Assembly: GCF_018736145.1 (NCBI RefSeq)
Contig: NZ_CP059997.1
Location: forward strand, 3,099,501-3,163,500
Length of the DNA: 64,000 nt
Direction of reading: 5' to 3'
Source: Amycolatopsis sp. CA-230715
GTDB taxonomy: Bacteria > Actinomycetota > Actinomycetes > Mycobacteriales > Pseudonocardiaceae
The stretch's first letter is position 1. The number at the start of each line of letters is the position of its first letter. The notes beneath the pieces were generated by a model. That model ran no database searches, was not told the DNA's origin, and worked only from the letters and a program-made list of their open reading frames with translations. This document shows, one piece after another, positions 49,920-58,514 of the stretch. The translations under genes were made by a program, and so were the position numbers.

Positions 49920-52900
49920 TTAACACATCAACCACGACGCCACACCCGCTCCGACCCCCGCACCTGCCATGAACAAAGCAAAGGGAGGAAGCAAGAAACC
50001 GCCCGCAGCCCATCCTGCTCCCGCACCGATCGACCCCAAGCCGCAGAGCCGGGATTCCGACCAGAATGGTTCTTCGGGTTTTGGCGGCGGGGGTGTGAGG
50101 AGGTTGTCCCGCAGATAGCGGCACCCGAGGTTGAGGGGCGTGTTGCAGTCGGGGTTGGTGATCATGCCGGGGCCGCAGAGCATCTGGGTAACGAAGTTTC
50201 CGGCGCCGCCGCGTTGCTGGCATCCGGCCGGCGTGGGTCCGGCGCCGCCGTAGCCACCTCCGGAGCCACCTCCGCCGCCGGGTGGCAGCACGGAAGGCTT
50301 GGCGAGCGCGTCGCGCAGGGCCGCGGTGGCGGCTCGCGCGGCCGCTTGCGCGTTCCGGCCCGCAGCGAGCGCGTCAGCGTGGGCGCGTGCGGCGGCGGCG
50401 TTGGCAGCTCGCGCGGCGTTGCTCGCAGACGCCGCGGAGGCGTTCGCGGCTCGTGCCGACTTGGCGGCGTCACGTGCCTGTCCGACCGCGATGTTCGCCG
50501 CTCGACGGGCCGCGGCGGCCGACTGGGCCGCTCGCCTGGCCGAGTCCTCGGCGGCGCGAGCGGATCGCCGGGCGTGATTGGCGTGCGCGCGAGCTTGGTC
50601 GGCGGAGGACTTGGCTTGGTCGGCGTATCCGCGCGCTTCCGCGGCTGCGCCGCGGGCCGTGGCAGCGGCTTGTGCGGCTCGTGCCGCGTCCGCACGCGCC
50701 GTGGTCGCTGTGCGCATTGCCTGCGCGACAAGCGCTTTGACGGCTGCGACGTGCGACGCGGTGTTCTCGTCCCGGCGGCGGGCGTTGTGCTGACCGACTT
50801 GGAGGAACGCTTGCGGGAACCAGGAGGGGCCTGTCAACGCGATCTGCGCGGTGGCTTCGAGTTCGGCGGCGCCGGTTCCGAGCAGTCGCGCGGTTTCGAA
50901 CCGGTCGTCGGCGGCAGCGGCGCGGGGAAGGCCCTGTTTCAAGAAGTCTCGACGTTGCGCGTCGGTGCCGTCAAGGGCGGCCTGTGCCGCCCGTTCGGTC
51001 GCGGGACGCCCGGTCCCCAGCAGCTGTGCGATGCGGAATCTGTCGTCGGTCGCTCTTCCCTCGTAGTCCTGGGTGCGTAAGAACTCCTGCACGGCGGGAT
51101 GACTGCCGGCAAGGGCTTTTTCGGCGGCGGCTTTCAACGCCGGTTTCTCGCTGCTGTCGGCGAGGTAGCGAGTGCGAGCGCGATCGTCTTGTTCCGCGGC
51201 GATCGCTCGACGGGTCGTGACGAACTCAGTGACCTCTGCCGGAGATCCGGCGAGGGCGTGCTCCGCCGCCACCCTGGTCCACGGACCGCCGGTCTTGATC
51301 AGGTTCGCCGCCGCCTTGCGCCCTTCCGCCAGGACGGTCTCCGGTGCCGCGCCCGGTGCGGCAGCGGCGTCGAGCTGCTGCCGGGTCTCCTCGCCTATGC
51401 GGGTGTTCTCGGCCTCGTCCCATGCCGCGTCGGACTGCTGGTCCTGTTCCTCGGTCCGCAATTGTCGTGCGGCTTGGCTTGCCTGCTCGGTACGGGCTTG
51501 CAGTTGCTCGACTTCGGTCTTGCGCGCGGTTTCCTCGACCTCGCCCGCCCGTGTCGCCGCCGCCGTGGCGATGTCGGCGGCTTTGATCGCGTTGACCGCG
51601 TGCGCCATGGCCTCGTTGGCCGCGTTCGTCGCCTGGGACGCGGCATCGGCCGCCTGGTACGCCGCAGTAGCGGCATTGTCCGCGTGCGCGGCTGCCTGGT
51701 TCGCGGCATCCCGTGCCTGTGCCGCGGCCTGCCCTGACTGCCGGGCGAGCGCTTCGGCCGCGTTGGCCGCACGGGTGGCGCGTCCGGCGGCCGCACGCGC
51801 CCTGGCGGCCGCGTTCGCGGCGATTCTTGCCTGCTTGCCCGCGTTCTTCGCGTGCCCACCCGCCGCGGCGGCCGCAGCAGCCGCGGCGGCGGCGTTGGCG
51901 CCTGCGCCGCTGGCTGCCCGCGCCGCGTTTCCCGCCTGGCTGGCGGCGGCGCTGGCGTGACCGGCCGCTGCGGCGGCCTGACGGGCACCGGCGGCGGCGG
52001 CGCGCGCCTCGTCGGCCGCCTTGCGGGCGACGACCGACTGCCTGTTGTCCCGCGCCGCAGCGGAAGCGGCGGAAAACGCTCGTGAGGCCGCACCTCCAGC
52101 GGCCGACGCCGCGACGGCCGCACGGGACGCTGCAGTCGCCGCGACGCGTGCCGCGGCCGTGGCCTGCCCTGCCGCGGTCATCGCCGTCTGCGCGGCTCGT
52201 GCCGCGCCGGTGGCGGCATCGGCCGCCCGGCCCGCCGCTTCTCCGGCACGTCCGGCGGAGTCCTTGGCCGCCGCGGCTTCCCGTGCCGCGCGTTCGGAGG
52301 CTTCCCTCGCTATCCGGGACGCGGTGATCGCCCGCTCTGCGGCGTCTTCCGCCGCGCGCGTTTGCGTCGCGGCTTCTCTTCCGGCCCGATCCGCTTGACC
52401 GGCCAGTTCCGCCACGGTGGCGGTCTCCTGATCGCGTGCTCGTGCGAGGTTCTGCCCGTTGTCCAGGAACTCGCGCAGTGCCTGCGCGCTGCCCGCGTCC
52501 AGCGCCTGTTGGGCGGCTTTTTCCAGCTGCGGGCCGCCGGTGCCCAGCATGCTGGCGACGCGCATCCGGTCATCGGCCTGCCGGGCCGTGGGCAGTCCCG
52601 TCGTCAGGAAGTTCTCCATGGCCTGCTGCGTACCGTCATCCAGCGCCCGTTGCGCGGCTTCGTCGACCTTGCGGCCATCGCCGAGGAACCGGGCGACCTG
52701 CAGCCGGAGGTCGGCCTTCCACGGTTCCCGCCAGCCCGTACGCAGCAACGTCCGCTGTGCCTCGACCGACGCGCCCAACGCGTTCTGGACCGCCTCGGCC
52801 AGCTTGCGCCCGCCCACATCCAGCAACTGCGCCGTGCGGAACCGGACATCGGTGTCCGCCGCGCGATACTGCTCGGCGCGGAGGAACGCGGCCAGTTCGG

Positions 52901-53159
52901 CCTCGCTCCCAAGCAGGGCGGCTTCCGCCGCGCGCGCCGTCGCTGGGCCACCCGTGGTCATCAACCGCACCACTCCCGCGCGATCGTTCGCGGGGGCGGG
53001 AAGTTCGAACACCGGCTTGTCCTCGGTGTCCTGGGACGAAACGGGCAGCACCGTGGCGGCGATCGCCGAGCCGCCGTGCGCCTCGGCTCCGAAAACGATG
53101 ACGGCCAGCGCGACCGCGACTGTACGGGCTCTCGTGCCGAGAACAGACGTCAACCTCAT
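49920..53159 (-). CDS. ALF-repeat polymorphic-toxin-like secreted protein
   Basis: A 1079-aa exported protein; ATG 53159 follows GAGGGAA and opens a signal peptide (RARTVAVALAVIVFGAEA). Two blocks of about four ALF repeats (residues ~60-255 and ~610-800) share the pattern AL-x-G-x3-A-x2-FL-x7-A-x3-D-x-R-x4-LL, for example GTQQAMENFLTTG...DDRMRVASMLG. They separate two very Ala-rich helical stretches (~255-605 and ~800-950), probably long coiled rods. A PPGGGGGSGGG hinge at ~959 leads to a 125-residue C-terminus. It has six Cys and two hydrophobic Gly-rich helices (IGAGAGWAAGGFLLPPFALF; AGAGVGAGVASW). ALF repeats are known from actinobacterial polymorphic toxins; the tail is the presumed toxin. 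Confidence 0.8.
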   Translation of the reverse strand: MRLTSVLGTRARTVAVALAVIVFGAEAHGGSAIAATVLPVSSQDTEDKPVFELPAPANDRAGVVRLMTTGGPATARAAEAALLGSEAELAAFLRAEQYRAADTDVRFRTAQLLDVGGRKLAEAVQNALGASVEAQRTLLRTGWREPWKADLRLQVARFLGDGRKVDEAAQRALDDGTQQAMENFLTTGLPTARQADDRMRVASMLGTGGPQLEKAAQQALDAGSAQALREFLDNGQNLARARDQETATVAELAGQADRAGREAATQTRAAEDAAERAITASRIAREASERAAREAAAAKDSAGRAGEAAGRAADAATGAARAAQTAMTAAGQATAAARVAATAASRAAVAASAAGGAASRAFSAASAAARDNRQSVVARKAADEARAAAAGARQAAAAAGHASAAASQAGNAARAASGAGANAAAAAAAAAAAGGHAKNAGKQARIAANAAARARAAAGRATRAANAAEALARQSGQAAAQARDAANQAAAHADNAATAAYQAADAASQATNAANEAMAHAVNAIKAADIATAAATRAGEVEETARKTEVEQLQARTEQASQAARQLRTEEQDQQSDAAWDEAENTRIGEETRQQLDAAAAPGAAPETVLAEGRKAAANLIKTGGPWTRVAAEHALAGSPAEVTEFVTTRRAIAAEQDDRARTRYLADSSEKPALKAAAEKALAGSHPAVQEFLRTQDYEGRATDDRFRIAQLLGTGRPATERAAQAALDGTDAQRRDFLKQGLPRAAAADDRFETARLLGTGAAELEATAQIALTGPSWFPQAFLQVGQHNARRRDENTASHVAAVKALVAQAMRTATTARADAARAAQAAATARGAAAEARGYADQAKSSADQARAHANHARRSARAAEDSARRAAQSAAAARRAANIAVGQARDAAKSARAANASAASASNAARAANAAAARAHADALAAGRNAQAAARAATAALRDALAKPSVLPPGGGGGSGGGYGGAGPTPAGCQQRGGAGNFVTQMLCGPGMITNPDCNTPLNLGCRYLRDNLLTPPPPKPEEPFWSESRLCGLGSIGAGAGWAAGGFLLPPFALFMAGAGVGAGVASWLMC

Positions 53160-53483
53160 TGACTTCCCTCTACCGGAATAATTCAAATAAACACAATGAA
53201 TTGAACACACGAATACAGGCCGCGAAACCACTGACCGTGACCCTCAACCAGGAATACCGCATCGACAACCCCGGCAGAGCCAACGAAAGGTGTTGACTGG
53301 CGGATAGTTTCAGGAAACACCCCGAGAACAGTCACCGCCATCACATCCGCACTGCGGCACCTACCATTCGCCAACTCCAATGTGCTGTAGTGGCCGAGCT
53401 GGCCAGAAGGTTCGATCACGCCAGCCGGACGCTCGCCGATATACCCGGAAGATGAGCGACAGCGAATTAGACGAGGAGCCCCC
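53160..53483. promoter_or_regulatory. Divergent promoter region, ALF-repeat gene and secreted-protein gene
   Basis: A 324-bp non-coding region, AT-rich near the ALF-repeat gene (53170-53215) and ending with the GAGGAG site of the secreted-protein gene. I find no strong palindrome or repeat. Confidence 0.4.
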
Positions 53484-53990
53484 ATGCAATCGTGGACCAA
53501 GCGCGTCGTGGTCGGCGCGCTCGGCGTGCTCGCCGCGGCAACCATGACCACCACCAGCGGTCCAGCCAGGGGGTCCGAGGTCCACACACCCTCGGGTCCG
53601 CAGAGAAGTACGGTGGAGGACTACGCATACCCTGGCGCGGACCGCATCTACGCCGATCGCGGCATCCGGCTCAAGTCCGGCGACGGCAACATACTGCTCG
53701 TCGATTGCGCGGATCGCACGGATGTGCTGACGATCAACACCAGCAAAGGTGAATCGTTCTGCTTCTCGATCAGAGGCCCGAAAGGCTATCTGAGCCTGGA
53801 AGTGCACGAGGTATTCCTCGCGAAAGGCGATGGCCACGACATCCAGATGACGCTGAACGCCAAGGGACGCGCCACCACCGTGCCGGTCACCAAGAAGAAG
53901 TGGACCAAAATAGGTGAAGCGGCCAACCCGGCCAGCGGTCCGGCAACGCTGATCGAGATCAAAGCCACTGGCACCGCCTCGCCCCGATGA
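53484..53990 (+). CDS. Small secreted protein, unknown
   Basis: A 168-aa exported protein from ATG 53484, after GACGAGGAG. The signal peptide is KRVVVGALGVLAAATMTTTS. The mature part has beta-strand character (RLKSGDGNILLVDCADRTDV; CFSIRGPKGYLSLEVHEVFL) with two cysteines that may pair. No family is recognised. It lies 85 bp before the pseudoprotease-tachylectin gene in the same direction and may be coexpressed with it. Confidence 0.65.
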   Translation: MQSWTKRVVVGALGVLAAATMTTTSGPARGSEVHTPSGPQRSTVEDYAYPGADRIYADRGIRLKSGDGNILLVDCADRTDVLTINTSKGESFCFSIRGPKGYLSLEVHEVFLAKGDGHDIQMTLNAKGRATTVPVTKKKWTKIGEAANPASGPATLIEIKATGTASPR

Positions 53991-54075
53991 TTCGATGACC
54001 GATCAAGGAAACACCTCGGCGTTCGGCGAACCGGGCTCCCAAAACCGCAACACACCCCGCAAGGAGCTGTACCCC

Positions 54076-55617
54076 GTGTCCTCAAGAAACCCTTTTCGAT
54101 GGCGAGCCGTAGCGCTCACCGCGCTGATCGTCACCGCGGCGGGTGTGCTGGCGGCGCCGTCGGTGTCGGCGATCAGTGGTGGTGCCCCGGCGGCGGATCG
54201 CAGTTACCGGTTCGTCGCGAAGGTCGCCGTCGGGGAGCAGAGCTGCACCGGCGCGCTGGTCGATCCGCAGTGGCTGCTCACCGCGGCCAGTTGTTTCGCC
54301 GATTCGGTGGATCAGGGGTTCCACATCCCCGCCGGGCCCCCACGGAAGCAGGCCACGGCGGTCATCGGCCGTACCATCCTGACCCACGACGACGGCCAGG
54401 TCGCCACCATCACCGAGCTGGTGCCCAAGGGCGACCGCGACCTCGTGCTCGCGAAACTCGCCGCCCCCGTCACCGGCATCGCCCCCGTCGCGATCGCCCG
54501 CACCGCACCGAAACCAGGGGATGTCCTGCGGATCGCCGGCTACGGGCGCACCGCCACCGACTGGGTCCCCGACCGACTGCACACCGCCACCTTCACCACC
54601 GGTGAACTCACCGCCACCACCGTCGCCATCACCGGCAACGACCCCGCCACCGCCTCCACCTGCCGCGGTGACGCGGGCGGCCCCGCCCTCCGCGAAAACG
54701 GCAACAACGTCGAGCTGGTCGGGGTCAACAGCGTGTCCTGGCAAGGCGGCTGCCTCGGCGAAACCGAAACCCGCACCGGCTCCACCGAAGTCCGCGCCGA
54801 CAACACCAGCGACTGGATCCGCGAAACGGTGCCCAACCTCGCCATCACCTGCAAACCCGCCGCCCCGATCTTCACCACCCGCGCCGACGGCTCACTCTGG
54901 CTCTACCAGCACACCGACCCCCGAGGCGGCGCGTTCTCCTGGATCACCAACACCGGCCGAGCCATCGGCTCCGGCTGGCTCAACTCCCGCGCCATCGCCG
55001 CACCCGACGGCGTGCTCTACCAAGCCAACGGCAACGGCGAACTCCGCCGCTTCCACTGGAACGGCACCAGCTGGGACCGGAGCACCGGCGCCTACTACCA
55101 GATCATCGACCGCGGCTGGGGCCGCTACGCCACCCCCGGGTACCGCAACCGCATCACCGTCGACGCCACCGGCCACATCTACACCATCGAACCCGACGGC
55201 AACCTGCACCGCCGCACCTACGACCCCACCACCAAGAAATGGGACCACCGCGTCCTCAACGACGACTGGGGCAAGTACGACCTCATCGTCGCCGCCGGCG
55301 ACGACATCCTCTACGCCCGCACACCCAACGGCGACCTGTTCCGCTTCGCCTACAACCCCGCCACCGGCGAATGGACCCAGTGGGCCAAACCCTCCGGCAC
55401 CGGCTGGCACATCTTCAAAACCATCACCTCACCCGGCGCCGACGTCCTCTACGGCTCCTACCCCGCCGAAGACGGCGCCCTGCTCTGGTACCGCTACCTC
55501 CCCGCCAGCGGCAACTGGGCCGACACCGGCCGCACCACCGGCAAACTCATCGGACACGGCTGGTACCGCCTCCACGACATGACCGCCACCCCCAGCACCT
55601 GCCACCTCACCACCTAA
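54076..55617 (+). CDS. Secreted trypsin-fold pseudoprotease fused to a tachylectin-like propeller
   Basis: A 513-aa exported protein. GTG 54076 follows AAGGAG; an ATG at 53995 has no such site. After the signal peptide the S1 (trypsin) fold is evident (ISGGAPAADRSYRFVAKVAV). However, the catalytic His is replaced by Ser in LLTAASCF (residue 72) and the catalytic Ser by Ala in CRGDAGGP (residue 200); Asp 122 remains in GDRDLVLAKL. It should therefore be inactive as a protease. Residues ~285-513 form five or so repeats of a tachylectin-2-like beta-propeller (DGSLWLYQH, NGELRRFHWNG, DGNLHRRTYD, NGDLFRFAYN, DGALLWYRY), likely binding sugars. It is perhaps an adhesin or surface lectin. Confidence 0.85.
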   Translation: MSSRNPFRWRAVALTALIVTAAGVLAAPSVSAISGGAPAADRSYRFVAKVAVGEQSCTGALVDPQWLLTAASCFADSVDQGFHIPAGPPRKQATAVIGRTILTHDDGQVATITELVPKGDRDLVLAKLAAPVTGIAPVAIARTAPKPGDVLRIAGYGRTATDWVPDRLHTATFTTGELTATTVAITGNDPATASTCRGDAGGPALRENGNNVELVGVNSVSWQGGCLGETETRTGSTEVRADNTSDWIRETVPNLAITCKPAAPIFTTRADGSLWLYQHTDPRGGAFSWITNTGRAIGSGWLNSRAIAAPDGVLYQANGNGELRRFHWNGTSWDRSTGAYYQIIDRGWGRYATPGYRNRITVDATGHIYTIEPDGNLHRRTYDPTTKKWDHRVLNDDWGKYDLIVAAGDDILYARTPNGDLFRFAYNPATGEWTQWAKPSGTGWHIFKTITSPGADVLYGSYPAEDGALLWYRYLPASGNWADTGRTTGKLIGHGWYRLHDMTATPSTCHLTT

Positions 55618-55629
55618 TCGTTGATCGCC

Positions 55630-55655
55630 AGCTTTTCGAGCGTGCTCGAAAAGCT
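55630..55655 (+). terminator. Perfect hairpin after the pseudoprotease gene
   Basis: AGCTTTTCGAGC and GCTCGAAAAGCT are perfect 12-bp arms around GT, 12 bp after the stop codon. No T-run follows, but the stem is strong and its position is that of a terminator. Confidence 0.75.
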
Positions 55656-55747
55656 ACCTGGTCCAGACAACGTTTTCGGGCCTGCCGACGACAACGAAGC
55701 GGCAAGACCACTGGGGAGCCCCGTTCCCGGGGCAAGGAGAGATCGTC

Positions 55748-57652
55748 ATGCTCGACCGTGCTCGGCAGAAACCTGCCGTCATCGAGGTGTCCGCGGAAAG
55801 ACCGACCGCGGCGGTGCGGGAGCTGCTGCCCGCCGTCGTGGTGTCGGCGGTGGTCAGCACCGGGATCTGGTGGGTCGCCGAGAAGTGGGACGCGCCGCGC
55901 CAGTCGCAGGTGCCGTCGGCGCTGTCGGCCACCGCGATCGCGGTGCTGGCGGCCGCCGTGGTGTGGCTGGTGTTCCGGGCGCGCTGGCCCCGCTGGGCGA
56001 CGCCGGTGGCGTGGGCGCTGCCCGGCGTGATCAGCACCGTGTGGCTCTCGTTCGCGCTGGCGGGCAGCTCATTCTACCTCGGCGGGGCGAGCTGGGACCA
56101 GGTTTCCCGCCTGCAGTACCTGACCAGGACGGCCGACACCGCGGCGCTCGCGGACCTGAACTACGCGAGCCTTCCGCCGTTCTACCCGGCAGGCTGGTTC
56201 TGGCTCGGCGGCCGGTTCGCGAACCTGACCGGCCTGGAGGGCTGGCAGGCGTACCAGCCGTGGGCGGTGCTGACCAACGCGGTCGCGGTCGCCGTCGCGT
56301 TCGTGTTGTGGAGCGTGCTCGTGCGACGCCGGTTCGCGCTGCTGATCGCGGTCGCCACCGCGATCGCGGGCATCCGCGGCGGCGACTTCGAGCCGTACTC
56401 GTGGACGCTGATCGCCACCCTGCCCGCGGTCGCGGTGCTCGCGCACCGGGTGTTCACCGACGCCGCCGCGAACCGGCGCACGAGTTACGCCTCGATCGCG
56501 CTGATCGGGGTGTTCCTCGGCTGCGCGGGCGCGATCTACACGCTCATCTTCGTCTTCGCGCTGCTGCTGTTGCTGGTGCTCGCGTTGTACGTGGCGCTGG
56601 CGCACCGCGAACGCACGCTCGCGATGGCGTGGCGGCTGGTGCGGGCGCTGCTGCTCGTCGGCGCGATCGCGCTTCCCCTCGTCCTGCTGGTGTGGGCGCC
56701 GTACCTGGTCGCGATGCTGCGCGACTCGCCCGCGGTCAGCACCGCGCTGCGGTTCCTGCCCGCCGAAGGCGCGGTCTTCCCGTTGCCCATGTTCGAATTC
56801 ACCCTGACCGGACTGGTCTGCCTGGTCGGCACCGCCTGGCTCGTGTGGCGCTACCGGACGGACCCGCACGCGCGAGTGCTCGCGGTCGTCGTGCTCACCG
56901 GCTACGGCTGGTACGCCGCGTCGAACGTCGCACTCGCGACGCATCGCACGTTGCTGTCGTTCCGCATCGAGCCGGTCATCGTTGTCGCACTGGTCACCGC
57001 GGCCTGCCTCGCGGTGCGCGACGGGCTCGCCCGGCTCTCCCCCGGCGAACCGCGCATCCGGGCACTGGCCGCGGTCGCGGTGTTCGGTTCGGTGCTCGCC
57101 CTCACCCAGACCGCGAAAGCCGAGCAATATCCCGAAAAGAGCCTCGACGAAGCACTGGGCGACTACGACCTGTCCGGCACGAACGCCTACGGCCACGCCG
57201 ATCCGGGCAAACCCGGCCACTGGAACGGCGCGCTCGTCGACGCGATCGCGCGCCTCACCGGCCGCCCCGCGCACGATCTCGTGGTCGCCACCACGACGCA
57301 GCAGCTCCTCGTTTTCCGGCCGTACCACGGATTCCAGGCCGCGTACTCCGGCTGGGCCAACCCGCTCGCCGATTTCGCGGGCCGCGACGCCGAACTCCGG
57401 AACTGGGCTAAGATCGGCGATCCCGGCGCGCTCGTACGCGCGATGGAACACAGCCGGTTCACCGCGCCGGACGTGTTCGTGTTCACCAGGGAGGGCACCG
57501 ACTACCGGCTGCGCACCACGCACGACGCCTTCCCGAAGACCGAAAACGTCGGCGAGGAAGTGCTGAAGTTCCCGATGGCCGCGTTTTCACCGTCGCGTTT
57601 CACGCGGGCCGACGTCGGGCCGTTCACCGTGCTCGCGCGAAATGCTCAGTAA
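55748..57652 (+). CDS. aftA: Galactan 5-O-arabinofuranosyltransferase (AftA type)
   Basis: A 634-aa polytopic GT-C enzyme; ATG 55748 follows AAGGAGAG. About eleven to thirteen membrane helices precede a ~170-residue C-terminal extracytoplasmic domain. The loop YLGGASWDQVSRLQYLTRTA followed by LNYASLPPFYPAGWFWLGGR matches AftA, which primes the galactan of arabinogalactan with the first arabinofuranose from decaprenyl-phosphoryl-arabinose. FEPYSWTLIATLP and PYHGFQAAYSGWANPLADF are further family landmarks. Its presence supports a mycolata or Pseudonocardiales cell wall. The stop overlaps the convergent Uma2 gene by 7 bp. Confidence 0.9.
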   Translation: MLDRARQKPAVIEVSAERPTAAVRELLPAVVVSAVVSTGIWWVAEKWDAPRQSQVPSALSATAIAVLAAAVVWLVFRARWPRWATPVAWALPGVISTVWLSFALAGSSFYLGGASWDQVSRLQYLTRTADTAALADLNYASLPPFYPAGWFWLGGRFANLTGLEGWQAYQPWAVLTNAVAVAVAFVLWSVLVRRRFALLIAVATAIAGIRGGDFEPYSWTLIATLPAVAVLAHRVFTDAAANRRTSYASIALIGVFLGCAGAIYTLIFVFALLLLLVLALYVALAHRERTLAMAWRLVRALLLVGAIALPLVLLVWAPYLVAMLRDSPAVSTALRFLPAEGAVFPLPMFEFTLTGLVCLVGTAWLVWRYRTDPHARVLAVVVLTGYGWYAASNVALATHRTLLSFRIEPVIVVALVTAACLAVRDGLARLSPGEPRIRALAAVAVFGSVLALTQTAKAEQYPEKSLDEALGDYDLSGTNAYGHADPGKPGHWNGALVDAIARLTGRPAHDLVVATTTQQLLVFRPYHGFQAAYSGWANPLADFAGRDAELRNWAKIGDPGALVRAMEHSRFTAPDVFVFTREGTDYRLRTTHDAFPKTENVGEEVLKFPMAAFSPSRFTRADVGPFTVLARNAQ

Positions 57653-58200
57653 TCCGACACGAGATCCGACGGGCGCATCGTCAGCGCGTACGGCTGCTCG
57701 ATTTCCGCGATTTCGTCGTCGAACACCTCGCCCACCGCGGAATAGGCGTCGCCGTCGAGCCGGAACCAGCTCATGCTCGGCGCCTTCGGGTCGATCACCC
57801 AGTAGTGCGGGCAGCCGGCGCGCGCGAGCGTGGCCGGTTTGAGGTACCGGTCGATATGCCTGCTGGACGGGGAAACCACCTCGACCGCGAGCACCGGAAC
57901 GCCCACCAGCGCGCGCTCGGTGAAGTCCGCCCGCCTGCCGATCACCACGTCCGGGATGAGCACCGTGTGCTCGTCGAGCACGACGTCCACCGGCGCGGGG
58001 AGCACCTCGCACTCGGCGGGGCAACCTGGGGTGAGCGCCGCGAGCACGCGCGCGACCACCCGTTGGTGCAGCGGACGCGGTGACGGGCTCACCAGAAGGG
58101 TCCCGTCCACCAGTTCGTATCGTCGCCGTTCATCGGTGATCGACTCCAGGTCCCGACGGGTGAGACGGTCTCCGTGTGCGAACGCCGGGACTGTCTCCAT
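57646..58200 (-). CDS. Uma2 family (DUF820) PD-(D/E)XK-fold protein
   Basis: A 184-aa protein from ATG 58200. RRYELVDGTLLVSPSPRPLH, then VLIPDVVIG, then VLAVEVVSPSSRHIDRYLKP and CPHYWVIDPKA are Uma2/DUF820 signatures, with the PD, E-x-V and K elements of a PD-(D/E)XK nuclease core in place. Actinobacterial genomes carry many copies with no demonstrated role; putative endonuclease is the usual label. It is divergent from the TIGR04141-family gene with 314 bp between the starts. Confidence 0.9.
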   Translation of the reverse strand: METVPAFAHGDRLTRRDLESITDERRRYELVDGTLLVSPSPRPLHQRVVARVLAALTPGCPAECEVLPAPVDVVLDEHTVLIPDVVIGRRADFTERALVGVPVLAVEVVSPSSRHIDRYLKPATLARAGCPHYWVIDPKAPSMSWFRLDGDAYSAVGEVFDDEIAEIEQPYALTMRPSDLVSDY

Positions 58201-58514
58201 CGTGCCCCCACATCGGCAAGGTGAGAATCGATCAGGATCAGGGTAGTCGTGCACAGCCCGCAGCGCGAACGGCGCCCAGCGCACGGACACGCACGGGCGG
58301 CCCATACCGGGGTGAAGAATTCCGCGCGCGTGGTCACCGGCTGTGAATTCGACGGCGGACAATCGCACGAACAGAGCAGGGAAAGCCGCGTTTATCCGGC
58401 CATTGGAGTGATGATCGAGAATTCCCGAACACGCCATTCGTCGTAATCCGGATCGACACTCCGGCACAACCTCGGGGACACCCGATGGCGCAACGGCGGA
58501 ATTATCCTGGTGTG
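58201..58514. promoter_or_regulatory. Divergent region between Uma2 and TIGR04141 genes
   Basis: 314 bp with no convincing gene. ATTATCCT at 58501-58508 (core TATCCT 58503-58508) resembles a -10 element a few bases before GTG 58515, which would make the TIGR04141 mRNA leaderless. No operator is obvious. Confidence 0.4.

Noticed and set aside
51172..51960. Ala-rich plus-strand open frame opposite the ALF-repeat gene
   Set aside because: It is the mirror of GCC/GCG alanine codons. The reverse frame has a signal peptide, a ribosome-binding site and recognisable repeats.
54076..55617. Active trypsin-like protease
   Set aside because: The His and Ser of the catalytic triad are replaced by Ser and Ala, so active-protease annotation would be misleading.
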